Source: Clostridiaceae bacterium
GTDB taxonomy: Bacteria > Bacillota_A > Clostridia > Clostridiales > Clostridiaceae
Length of the DNA stretch: 8,072 nt
Direction of reading: 5' to 3'
Assembly (NCBI GenBank): GCA_029256485.1
Contig: JAQSXU010000144.1
Location: 1 to 8,072 of the forward strand
Shown: in pieces, positions 1-6,465 of the stretch
Numbering within the stretch: position 1 is the first letter of the stretch
Layout of the letters: each line of letters begins with the position of its first letter
Translations under genes and position numbers: made by a program
Notes under the pieces: generated by a model
Database searches by the model: none
The model's input: the letters and a program-made list of their open reading frames with translations, nothing else
Told to the model about the DNA's origin: nothing

Positions 1-917
1 TCTTTAAAGGAACGGGCATATATGCTTATGGAAAGTTCCAGAGCTCCAAAGACCATGGTGATCAGCACAGAAACCAATCCAATTAATAATATTGCCTTTA
101 AAGGCAGCTGCACTGAGGCCCCTGAAAATATGCTGTCCTTTTGAGACATGGCAATAAATAAGCCTGTTAATGAGGCAGCTGTTGTTAAAGCCCCCATTAT
201 AGTAATTGCAAGGAATTTACCCCATAGTAAAGAAAGTCTCCCAGCCTGAGTTGTTAAAAGAGGTTCCAGTGTTCCTCTCTCTTTTTCCCCTGCACCTAAA
301 TCAGTGGCCGGTGCTATTGGACCTGTTACGCTGTATATTATAAGGAGAAGAGGAAGCATTAATGAAATCAATAATTTGCCCTGGCTTTCCTTTTCCTTAA
401 CAGAGGTTTTGGATTGTATTGTTACAGGAGTTAATATACTGGTATTTATATTTCTCTTATCAAGTCTGTTTTTTACAATAGCCTTTGAATATTCATCTAT
501 ATATGAATTCACTATATTCATTGCCGTTGAGGATTGCTGACTCACATTATCATAGGTTATGCCAACATTTATATCCTTCTCCTGCTGAATGTTCTTATCA
601 AAATCCTTTGGGATTTCTATTCCTAAATATATGTTGCCATTTTTAACATCCTCATCAATGTTAGAGGAATCCACTACCTTTATATTCTTCTGAGATTTAA
701 TGAACTGTGAAAGTGAGCTGTTTTCTTCATCTTTTATGGCTATCTTTAAGTTATTTTCAACACTCTTTGTGGTGTTATTCATGCTTCTCCCCATAACTCC
801 ATATATAACAGGGAAAATAATAAGAGGAATTAAAATACCTATAATCAGTGTCTTCTTATCTCTGAAAATATCTAGCAATTCCTTTTTTAAAACAATGGAG
901 GTTACATTATTTTTCAC
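1..917 (-). CDS. natB: ABC-2 type exporter permease, NatB-like (partial, C-terminus beyond the window)
   Basis: Membrane subunit of a two-gene ABC exporter; NatB of Bacillus subtilis pairs with NatA in sodium extrusion, but the substrate here is not proven. I translated 305 codons from a GTG at 917-915 to the window edge without a stop. The protein has a short cytosolic N-terminus (KKELLDIFRDKK), a first membrane segment at about residues 23-42, a polar external domain at about 44-178, then further membrane segments at about 182-203, 233-256 and 273-298. The family hallmark DLGAGEKERGTLEPLLTT (206-223) followed by LLWGKFLA marks the NatB/ABC-2 permease family. The GTG overlaps the end of natA by 11 bp and is preceded by TAGGTGAT inside natA, suggesting translational coupling. 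The last part, normally with more membrane segments, lies outside the window. Family call is firm; the sodium role is inference. Confidence 0.87.
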   Translation of the reverse strand, partial: MKNNVTSIVLKKELLDIFRDKKTLIIGILIPLIIFPVIYGVMGRSMNNTTKSVENNLKIAIKDEENSSLSQFIKSQKNIKVVDSSNIDEDVKNGNIYLGIEIPKDFDKNIQQEKDINVGITYDNVSQQSSTAMNIVNSYIDEYSKAIVKNRLDKRNINTSILTPVTIQSKTSVKEKESQGKLLISLMLPLLLIIYSVTGPIAPATDLGAGEKERGTLEPLLTTQAGRLSLLWGKFLAITIMGALTTAASLTGLFIAMSQKDSIFSGASVQLPLKAILLIGLVSVLITMVFGALELSISIYARSFK

Positions 918-1638
918 TATTATCACCTACCAATTTCATAAATATATCTTCCATATCGCTGCTGTTATATTTTGTCTTGAAATCAGGTACAGTACCGGTT
1001 TCTACAATTCTGCCCTTATGAATAATTACAATTCTGTCACACAGCTTTTCCACTTCACTCATGCTGTGGCTTGAAAAAATTATGGCCTTTTTCTCTTCTT
1101 TACACTTAAGTATGAAGTCCTGTACTATCCTGGATGCGGTAACATCCAATCCGGCGGTAGGCTCGTCAAATAACATTACACCAGGCTCGTGTACAATTGA
1201 CCTGGCAATAGCCACCTTCTGCTTCATGCCTCTGGAAAACTTACCCACTCTCCTGTTTAAGTATTCATTCATCTCCAGCATATTTGAAAGATATTCAATG
1301 CTTTTTTCTGTTTTCTCTTTGCTCATACCATTTAATTCAGCAAAGTATTTTATATTTTCCTTGGCTGTAAGCCTGTCATACAACCCTACTTCACCGCCGA
1401 ATAAAATGCCGATATTTCCCCTTACCTTGGATGGTTCCTTAATTATATCAAAGCCATTAATTACTGCGGTTCCCCCTGTAGGCTTTAACATTGTGGCCAG
1501 TATTCTCAGGGTAGTAGTTTTACCAGCACCGTTTTCTCCAAGTAACCCAACAATTTCTCCTTCATTAACAGTAAAGCTTATATTATCCACTGCATTTACT
1601 TTCTTAAATTGTTTTGAAAGATTTTTTATTTCTATCAT
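907..1638 (-). CDS. natA: ABC transporter ATP-binding protein, NatA-like
   Basis: Cytosolic ATPase that powers the NatB-like permease. The 243-residue protein has all main nucleotide-binding motifs: Walker A GENGAGKT (34-41), signature FSRGMKQ (134-140), Walker B VMLFDE (154-159), D-loop AGLD (162-165) and switch histidine H191 in SSHSMSE. The stretch LFGGEVGLYDRLTAKEN (79-95) is typical of NatA-type subunits; the usual Q-loop glutamine is not evident there, which I believe is common in this branch. I chose the ATG at 1638 because GGGGGTGAT (1642-1650) lies 7 bp upstream of it. An in-frame TTG directly before it (1641-1639) would give one extra residue with poorer spacing. It is followed by natB with an 11-bp overlap and preceded by its own promoter, so the pair is probably a separate unit from the hut genes. 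The substrate (sodium, drug or other) cannot be read from the ATPase. Confidence 0.92.
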   Translation of the reverse strand: MIEIKNLSKQFKKVNAVDNISFTVNEGEIVGLLGENGAGKTTTLRILATMLKPTGGTAVINGFDIIKEPSKVRGNIGILFGGEVGLYDRLTAKENIKYFAELNGMSKEKTEKSIEYLSNMLEMNEYLNRRVGKFSRGMKQKVAIARSIVHEPGVMLFDEPTAGLDVTASRIVQDFILKCKEEKKAIIFSSHSMSEVEKLCDRIVIIHKGRIVETGTVPDFKTKYNSSDMEDIFMKLVGDNSEK

Positions 1639-1641
1639 CAA

Positions 1642-1650
1642 ATCACCCCC
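1642..1650 (-). promoter_or_regulatory. Ribosome binding site of natA
   Basis: Reads GGGGGTGAT on the minus strand. The G-run ends 7 bp before the ATG at 1638 but only 4 bp before the in-frame TTG at 1641. This spacing decides the start in favour of ATG. Confidence 0.7.
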
Positions 1651-1670
1651 ATTTAATAGAAATGTTAAAT

Positions 1671-1699
1671 ATTATACAATTTTACCATATCTGATACAA
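1671..1699 (-). promoter_or_regulatory. Predicted sigma-A promoter of natAB
   Basis: On the minus strand a perfect -10 box TATAAT (1671-1676) lies 17 bp after TTGTAT (1694-1699), which matches three of six consensus -35 bases. Transcription would start near 1664, about 25 bases before the natA start codon. A perfect 10-bp palindrome, ATGTATACAT (1701-1710), sits directly upstream of the -35 box and could be an operator. The site lies after the hut-side hairpin, which supports natAB being a separate transcription unit. Confidence 0.6.
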
Positions 1700-1714
1700 T
1701 ATGTATACATCAAG

Positions 1715-1746
1715 AAAGCTTAATTGGCATTTGTCAATTAAGCTTT
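1715..1746 (-). terminator. Hairpin terminator after fchA (end of hut cluster)
   Basis: A perfect 12-bp inverted repeat, AAAGCTTAATTG (1715-1726) with CAATTAAGCTTT (1735-1746), has an 8-base loop. It begins 4 bp after the fchA stop codon. In the minus-strand transcript the right arm ends in UUU followed by CUU, a weak U-tract. The stem is AT-rich, so termination may be partial. Position and symmetry fit an intrinsic terminator separating hut from natAB; no plus-strand gene ends here. Confidence 0.6.
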
Positions 1747-1750
1747 TAAG

Positions 1751-2386
1751 CTATAATTTGGATTCAACTATGTTTAAAATGTTATCTCTGTTTTGTTTTC
1801 CTTCACTGACCAGCTTATTTATTTTTTCATATATTTCAGCTTTATAAACTTCATCCTTAACACTGGAAAGATTTATTTTTACATTCAGCACAGCCCCTTC
1901 AATGGCTGTCTCAATAAGAAGAGCTGCAACTCCTGCATCTGAAATGGCATTGCTGTTTCCAAGCTCACAGGCAGTTAAAATGTAATCATAAATCTTAAAG
2001 GCACTTGAAGCAACTTTCAATGGTACCTCAATAGCTGCTTTATAGCCCTGCTGTATTTTTTCCACTCTAAGCTTTTTATTTTCCTCAGTATCTTTGGGAA
2101 GTCTGAAGGCTGACATAAGCTGCAAAAATGAATCTGTATCCTCTTCCATGAGCCTTAAAAATTCCTCACTGCCCTTTTCAGTTTTCTCTAAGCTGTTCAT
2201 TATTTTATGTTTATCTGCTTCACCTAGTTCATCATAATTCCTTTTCCCCACAGTTAAGTTAAAAACCATACTTCCAAGAGAACTTGCCAAAGCAGCTGAA
2301 AGTGCAGCCACACTTCCTCCTCCTGGTGCTGGAGAAGAAGAACTCAATTCTTCAATGAAATCCTTTATCATTAAATTTTTAAGCAT
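1751..2386 (-). CDS. fchA: Formimidoyltetrahydrofolate cyclodeaminase / methenyl-THF cyclohydrolase family protein
   Basis: Small cytosolic folate enzyme of 211 residues, the usual size for the stand-alone cyclodeaminase/cyclohydrolase family (the fold of the C-terminal half of mammalian FTCD). Visible motifs are SSPAPGGGSVAALSAALA (17-34), which in this family forms the folate-binding N-terminus, then EEDTDSFLQLMSAFRLPK (81-98), VPLKVA (121-126) and GNSNAISDAGVAALL (143-157) followed by NVKINL (168-173). In this setting it most likely takes the formimino-THF made by FtcD and releases ammonia to give 5,10-methenyl-THF. Annotation pipelines often call it methenyl-THF cyclohydrolase, and it may do both. 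Start: ATG at 2386, 7 bp after AAAGGGG, nearly the same leader as hutH (AAAAGGGGATA). It is last in the hut order and separated from hutI by a structured repeat, so it may be made at a different level from the other enzymes. Confidence 0.9.
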   Translation of the reverse strand: MLKNLMIKDFIEELSSSSPAPGGGSVAALSAALASSLGSMVFNLTVGKRNYDELGEADKHKIMNSLEKTEKGSEEFLRLMEEDTDSFLQLMSAFRLPKDTEENKKLRVEKIQQGYKAAIEVPLKVASSAFKIYDYILTACELGNSNAISDAGVAALLIETAIEGAVLNVKINLSSVKDEVYKAEIYEKINKLVSEGKQNRDNILNIVESKL

Positions 2387-2404
2387 TTGCTATCCCCTTT
2401 TCTT

Positions 2405-2504
2405 AAGATAAACAATACGTAAACTTAACTTATACAGTGGGAAAATAGCGAATCTTCAACGCTTTTTCACGCTGTATAAGTTTACAGTTGAAGTTGTTTA
2501 TCTT
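2405..2504. repeat. Long imperfect inverted repeat between hutI and fchA (MITE-like or structured RNA)
   Basis: The 100-bp element nearly fills the hutI-fchA gap. The outer arms are AAGATAAACAA (2405-2415) and TTGTTTATCTT (2494-2504), 11 bp perfect. The inner arms AACTTATACAG (2427-2437) and CTGTATAAGTT (2472-2482) are also 11 bp perfect. GTAAACTT (2419-2426) can instead pair with AAGTTTAC (2478-2485), because the left arm holds a near-duplicated AACTT. A small apical stem is possible (AAAA-T-AGCG with CGCTTTTT). CTTCAAC in the loop (2454-2460) is exactly complementary to GTTGAAG (2487-2493), allowing a pseudoknot or a competing fold. If the terminal repeats are taken as AGATAAACAA, both ends are flanked by TTA (2403-2405, 2504-2506), which could be a short target duplication or chance. 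No U-run follows on the minus strand, so it is not a typical terminator. Confidence 0.75.
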
Positions 2505-2506
2505 TA

Positions 2507-3763
2507 TTATAATAATTTACCCTGGTTAACCACCACTTTGCCATTTTTAATTACAGTTTCTGCTGCATTTATTCCGAAATGATATATTAAATAGTTCAAA
2601 TTCTTACTGTTGAAAATAACTATATCCGCTCTTTTTCCAACCTCCAGGCTTCCTATTTTATCCTCTTCACAAACAGCACAGGCAGCATTATATGTTACAG
2701 CATTAATTATCTCCTCTGGAAGCATTTTCATACCATAGCAGGCATATGTCATTACATTTTGAAGGGATTCCGTCGGTGATGTTCCTGGATTGCAGTCCGT
2801 TGCCAGAGCTACAGGCACACCCATATCAATCATCAGTCTGGCAGGCGCATACTTGTTCAGCATGAGATAAAATGAGGTGGTTGGAAGCAGTACTGCCATT
2901 ACTCCATTTTCCGCCATAGATTTAATTCCTTCCTTGGAGGCAGCCACCAAATGCTCTGCTGAAACTGCCTTTAACTCTCCTGCTAATTCTGCTCCTCCCA
3001 TGGATACAATTTCATCTGCATGAAGCTTCACCTTTAATCCATGCTGTTTACCTGCATTTAAAATTTCCCTTGTTTCCTCTATGCTGAAAACTCCATCTTC
3101 ACAAAAACAGTCAATAAACTTAGCCATGCTGTGGGATTCCACATATGGAATATGCTCATTTATTATGCTGTCAATATATGCCCTTCTGTTATTTTTATAT
3201 TCCTTAGGCACTGCATGAGCTCCCAAATATGTTGATTCAATGGTAATTGGATGAGATTCATTTAATATTTTGTTTATATGAAGCATCCTCATTTCATCAC
3301 CAAAGTTAAGTCCATATCCGGATTTACTCTCTATGGTGGTAGTTCCATGTAAAAGCATAGTATCCAATCTGGACTTTGTCTCACCTATGAGTTTTTCTGT
3401 GGAGCTTTTTCTAGTTTCATTTACAGTGCTTAATATTCCCCCGCCTGCATTTAATATGTCTAAATAGCTCACCTTTTTCAATTTAAGGGGCAGTTCAAAC
3501 TCCCTGGAACCCCCGTATACCACATGGGTATGACTGTCTATGAGCCCAGGTGTAACAGTTTTACCCTCAGCATCAATGACTTTATCTCCCTGTTCATAAA
3601 ATTTTCTGTATCCATCCCCACTTCCTACTTCCGCTATTATGTTTCTTTCAATTACTATAAAGCCATTTTCAATTATGCCTGCATTTTTCATTTCTTCCCT
3701 GACCTTTTTATGGCTGCCTTTACAGGTAACTAAACATCCAATGTTTTTTATAATAATTCTCAT
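2507..3763 (-). CDS. hutI: Imidazolonepropionase
   Basis: Cytosolic metal-dependent amidohydrolase that opens 4-imidazolone-5-propionate to N-formimino-L-glutamate, the third step of histidine degradation. The 418-residue protein is full length for HutI. The N-terminal strand-rich part (1-65) leads into TPGLIDSHTH (71-80), whose H78 and H80 are the first metal ligands. YGGSREFEL (83-91) is the HutI substrate-binding region. Later come GAHAVP (181-186, H183), CFCEDGVFS (219-227), KLHADE (246-251, H248 ligand and E251), AEHLVA (269-274) and LATDCNPGTSP (320-330, D323 ligand). These match the His/His/His/Asp set known for Bacillus HutI. The start ATG at 3763 follows AAAGGTGG at good spacing. It lies 44 bp after ftcD in the same direction, so co-transcription is likely. 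The unusual point is that hutU, its usual partner, is absent from the window. Confidence 0.96.
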   Translation of the reverse strand: MRIIIKNIGCLVTCKGSHKKVREEMKNAGIIENGFIVIERNIIAEVGSGDGYRKFYEQGDKVIDAEGKTVTPGLIDSHTHVVYGGSREFELPLKLKKVSYLDILNAGGGILSTVNETRKSSTEKLIGETKSRLDTMLLHGTTTIESKSGYGLNFGDEMRMLHINKILNESHPITIESTYLGAHAVPKEYKNNRRAYIDSIINEHIPYVESHSMAKFIDCFCEDGVFSIEETREILNAGKQHGLKVKLHADEIVSMGGAELAGELKAVSAEHLVAASKEGIKSMAENGVMAVLLPTTSFYLMLNKYAPARLMIDMGVPVALATDCNPGTSPTESLQNVMTYACYGMKMLPEEIINAVTYNAACAVCEEDKIGSLEVGKRADIVIFNSKNLNYLIYHFGINAAETVIKNGKVVVNQGKLL

Positions 3764-3807
3764 GTTTATTCCACCTTTCTTTAATTGAACAAACTATGAA
3801 ATAAATA

Positions 3808-4704
3808 CTATTCCCATATCCTCTTTTCAAGTATTTGATCTTCAGAGAAGTTTTCAATTTGGAGATAATACTCCAAACTCTGCACTAAGGCTGATAATGG
3901 AACCAGGCCAACAACTTCGCTGCCAACAACAGGCACACCATATCTTTTTGCTTCCATTTTCACCATTTCATATGCCCTGTAAATTGAGGTTTTCTCATAA
4001 TTAACCAAGTTCATGGACACCTGCACAATATTTCTATCCTCAATTTTAACCCCCATGGCCTTAACAAATCTTAAACCACCCCCAATATTTCTCACTAATT
4101 TAGCAATTTTATTGGCAATATCAATATTATCTGTACCTAAGTTCACATTATACGCAACCAACGGAACTCTTGCTCCTACAGCTGTGCATCCGCCTTTCAC
4201 ATTCATTTCAGCTGGTCCGAAATCAGGTTCCCATGCCGGGTCCTTTATCTTTTCAAAAAAGCCTTCGTACTGTCCTTTTCTCACTGCAGCTAAATTCTGT
4301 CTTTCAGGCTTTGATGCTGAATCCTCATAGAGATAAACCGGGATATCAAATTTCTCTCCTATGGACTTTCCAACTCTTTTAGATAATTCAATGCATTCTT
4401 CCACAGTTACATCCTTAAATGGAACAAAAGGAACTACGTCCAGCGCTCCCATTCTGGGATGTCCTCCTTCATGCTTTGACATATCAATATTTTCATAAAC
4501 CCTTTTTGCCATTTCAAGTATAGCTGCCTCAACACCTTCCAATGAGCCTATAAAGGTTACCACTGTTCTGTTGTGATCGCTGTCTGATGAGTAATTCAGC
4601 AGCTTTACCCCTTCCACAGTTCTAATACCGTCAACTATTTCTTCAACTACTTTCATGTTTCTTCCTTCACTAAAGTTTGGAATGCACTCCACAATTCCTG
4701 CCAT
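3808..4704 (-). CDS. ftcD: Glutamate formimidoyltransferase (monofunctional)
   Basis: Cytosolic enzyme that transfers the formimino group of N-formimino-glutamate to tetrahydrofolate, giving glutamate and 5-formimino-THF. Its 298 residues correspond to the transferase half only of mammalian FTCD, so the cyclodeaminase half is the separate fchA. The N-terminal subdomain (about 3-180) starts with VECIPNFSEGR (5-15) and carries SDSDHNRTVVTF (40-51) and SKHEGGHPRMGALD (76-89). H82 falls at the same number as the catalytic histidine described for porcine FTCD. The C-terminal subdomain (about 182-295) follows KGGCTAVGAR (170-179) and contains YNVNLGTDN (185-193). The ATG at 4704 is preceded by AAAGGAG; another ATG just upstream is out of frame. 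Gaps of 24 bp to hutH and 44 bp to hutI indicate one operon. Confidence 0.95.
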   Translation of the reverse strand: MAGIVECIPNFSEGRNMKVVEEIVDGIRTVEGVKLLNYSSDSDHNRTVVTFIGSLEGVEAAILEMAKRVYENIDMSKHEGGHPRMGALDVVPFVPFKDVTVEECIELSKRVGKSIGEKFDIPVYLYEDSASKPERQNLAAVRKGQYEGFFEKIKDPAWEPDFGPAEMNVKGGCTAVGARVPLVAYNVNLGTDNIDIANKIAKLVRNIGGGLRFVKAMGVKIEDRNIVQVSMNLVNYEKTSIYRAYEMVKMEAKRYGVPVVGSEVVGLVPLSALVQSLEYYLQIENFSEDQILEKRIWE

Positions 4705-4728
4705 TGTCCATCTCTCCTTTAACTATGG

Positions 4729-6252
4729 TTAGTATTTTATTTTAACTTCCTTTTCAGTATTTCTAAGCAATTCACCATTTGTTATTAATTCTTCGCATTT
4801 ATCTAATTCAAGATACATTACTTTATCATTATCAATGAAATCTACATATTTTCTTATGGTATCATAGGCTGCCTGTGTGCCTTTCCCAAGTTTTAATCCT
4901 TCTCTAAAGTCTATTGCCTGGCAGGCCGCCATAATTTCTGTGGCAAGTACTCTTCTTACATTTCCAATTATCTCTCTGGATTTTCTTGCTGCTATGGTTC
5001 CCATGCTTACATGATCCTCTTGATTTGCAGATGAAGGTATGGAATCCACTGAAGCAGGATGAGCCAGCACCTTATTTTCTGAAACCAATGCTGCTGCTGC
5101 ATACTGAGTTATCATAAATCCGGAATTCAACCCTCCATGTTTAACTAAAAATGCAGGTAAATCATTTAATTGATAATTAATGAGCCTTTCCAATCTTCTT
5201 TCGGATATATTTGCCAGCTCAGCACAAGCAATTCCAAGGAAATCAAAGGACAGTGCCATGGGCTGACCGTGGAAATTGCCCCCTGAAATTACATCCCCTT
5301 CTCTAGTCACGATAGGGTTGTCTGTTGCGGAATTTATCTCAATTTCAACTCTTTCCTTAACATAGTTAACTGCATCCTTTGATGCTCCATGAACCTGAGG
5401 TACGCATCTTAAAGAATATGCATCCTGTACTCTAAGCTCACACTGCCTGGTGGTAAATGTACTTCCTTCTGTTAAAGTCAGCATATTTTCGGCAGTATCC
5501 ATCTGTCCCTTATGCGGTCTAATCTGGTGTATTCTTGGGTCAAAGGCATCCTCTATGCCTCTTAATGCTTCAATGGTAAGTGCTGCTGCAATATCGCTGA
5601 CCTTCAAAAGATCAATGGCCTCCATTAAAGCCAAGGTTCCTACCCCTGTCATAACCTGAGTTCCATTTATGAGAGCTAGGCCTTCCTTTGCAACCAGCTC
5701 TACAACATTTATATCTGCCTTATGCATTGCTTCTCTTCCATCTAAAACTTCCCCATTAAATTCTGCTTTACCGTAGCCAAGCATTGGAAGCACCATATGA
5801 GCTAAAGGAGCCAAATCCCCTGAAGCTCCCAGAGATCCCTTTTCAGGTATAACTGGGTGAACACCTTTATTCAGCATTTCTATTAATGTTTTTAAAGTTC
5901 CCAATCTTATTCCTGAATATCCCTTGGAAAGAGCATTTGCTCTAAGTAACATTATGCATCTAACCACTTCCTTAGGCAGAGGTTTTCCTGTGCCGCAGGC
6001 ATGGGACAATATCAAATTTTTCTGTAATGTTTTACAATCCTCCTGTGAAATAGTTACGTCTGCAAACTTTCCAAACCCTGTGGTAATACCATAGATAACC
6101 TTATTATTTTCCACAATGTCATCAACAATTTTTCTTGAGGCAGTTACCATTTTTTCCGCATCTTCACCTAATTCTACCCTGGCATTATTTATGCACACAT
6201 CTTTTATGTTTTGAAGTGTTAAATGATTTCCATCTAAATAAATAGTATCCAT
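4729..6252 (-). CDS. hutH: Histidine ammonia-lyase (histidase)
   Basis: Removes ammonia from L-histidine to give trans-urocanate, the entry step of the pathway; a cytosolic enzyme, homotetrameric in the family. The 507-residue protein is normal length. The self-made MIO electrophile comes from A143-S144-G145 in KGSLGASGDLAPLAH. Other active-site residues seen are Y54 (YGITTGFG), H84 (SHACGTG), N196 (INGTQ), Y279 and R283 (QDAYSLRCVPQVHG), F327 (GNFHGQP) and E412 (SSANQEDHVSMG). They line up closely with Pseudomonas histidase. I chose the ATG at 6252: AAAAGGGG lies 7 bp upstream, and MDTIYLDGNHLTL is the normal family start. An in-frame GTG at 6270 would add six residues but its codons contain the Shine-Dalgarno itself. 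First gene of the operon; its upstream region holds a CodY-like site. Confidence 0.97.
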   Translation of the reverse strand: MDTIYLDGNHLTLQNIKDVCINNARVELGEDAEKMVTASRKIVDDIVENNKVIYGITTGFGKFADVTISQEDCKTLQKNLILSHACGTGKPLPKEVVRCIMLLRANALSKGYSGIRLGTLKTLIEMLNKGVHPVIPEKGSLGASGDLAPLAHMVLPMLGYGKAEFNGEVLDGREAMHKADINVVELVAKEGLALINGTQVMTGVGTLALMEAIDLLKVSDIAAALTIEALRGIEDAFDPRIHQIRPHKGQMDTAENMLTLTEGSTFTTRQCELRVQDAYSLRCVPQVHGASKDAVNYVKERVEIEINSATDNPIVTREGDVISGGNFHGQPMALSFDFLGIACAELANISERRLERLINYQLNDLPAFLVKHGGLNSGFMITQYAAAALVSENKVLAHPASVDSIPSSANQEDHVSMGTIAARKSREIIGNVRRVLATEIMAACQAIDFREGLKLGKGTQAAYDTIRKYVDFIDNDKVMYLELDKCEELITNGELLRNTEKEVKIKY

Positions 6253-6257
6253 GCTGT

Positions 6258-6267
6258 ATCCCCTTTT
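6258..6267 (-). promoter_or_regulatory. Ribosome binding site of hutH
   Basis: Reads AAAAGGGGAT on the minus strand, with the G-run 7 bp before ATG 6252. It overlaps the codons of the longer GTG frame (6270), so the longer start is unlikely. fchA has almost the same leader sequence. Confidence 0.7.
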
Positions 6268-6282
6268 CACATAAGAATTTTC

Positions 6283-6295
6283 ATACTATTAGTAT
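6283..6295. promoter_or_regulatory. 13-bp palindrome in the hutH leader, possible operator
   Basis: ATACTATTAGTAT is a perfect palindrome (ATACTA, one T, TAGTAT) located 31 bp upstream of the hutH start codon and 16 bp before its ribosome binding site. A half site CATACTA recurs at 6372-6378. No regulator gene is present to link it to. It may be an operator or a chance AT-rich symmetry. Confidence 0.3.
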
Positions 6296-6320
6296 TCTTT
6301 AAAAAGTAATATTAACCTCT

Positions 6321-6326
6321 ATTTTA
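6321..6326 (-). promoter_or_regulatory. Tentative -10 box for the hut operon
   Basis: TAAAAT on the minus strand matches five of six bases of TATAAT. No good -35 box exists at 16-18 bp spacing; the -35 position falls inside the CodY-like palindrome. This is the best of several weak candidates, so the hut promoter remains uncertain. Confidence 0.25.
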
Positions 6327-6335
6327 TTGTGTTTG

Positions 6336-6350
6336 AATATTCCGAATATT
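6336..6350. promoter_or_regulatory. CodY-box-like operator between hutH and the divergent gene
   Basis: AATATTCCGAATATT on the plus strand has perfect 7-bp arms around one central base. It matches the published CodY consensus AATTTTCWGAAAATT at 12 of 15 positions; the mismatches are the two symmetric bases of the arms and the centre. CodY is known to repress hut in Bacillus subtilis when branched-chain amino acids and GTP are plentiful. The site lies 84 bp upstream of the hutH start and would overlap the -35 region of the tentative hut promoter. It would also overlap a possible plus-strand promoter (TTGAAT 6333-6338, TACACT 6356-6361). No codY gene is in the window. Confidence 0.45.
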
Positions 6351-6404
6351 TTTAATACACTATTACTTTACCATACTAATTTAATATAACTAATTGAATG
6401 TATA

Positions 6405-6433
6405 TTGCTTTAGGCTTCATTTTATTTTAAAAT
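6405..6433 (+). promoter_or_regulatory. Candidate promoter for the 6483 membrane protein gene
   Basis: TTGCTT (6405-6410) and TAAAAT (6428-6433) are separated by 17 bp; the -10 matches five of six consensus bases and the -35 three. The leader would be about 40 bases. The region is very AT-rich, so chance matches are easy. Confidence 0.35.
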
Positions 6434-6465
6434 ATAAATAGGTAAATAATGTAATATTTATTAAT

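Noticed and set aside
304..1074. Two plus-strand frames (304-540, 700-1074) with hydrophobic stretches
   Set aside because: Antisense to natB and the end of natA. The hydrophobicity mirrors the AT-rich membrane-segment codons of natB.
1061..1723. A 220-codon plus-strand frame
   Set aside because: Lies antisense across natA, whose motifs are complete; no ribosome binding site or recognisable domain, so it is a shadow frame.
2405..2504. Reading the hutI-fchA inverted repeat as an intrinsic terminator
   Set aside because: No run of U follows the right arm on the minus strand, and the arms are interrupted by bulges. The plus strand has no gene ending here.
4013..4382. Plus-strand frames inside ftcD, and similar ones inside hutI (3524-3733) and hutH (5450-5659)
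   Set aside because: All are antisense to well-conserved enzymes and have no start signals or motifs.
6253..6270. Six-residue N-terminal extension of hutH from GTG 6270
   Set aside because: The extension codons contain the Shine-Dalgarno sequence of the ATG start, and the family normally starts near that ATG.
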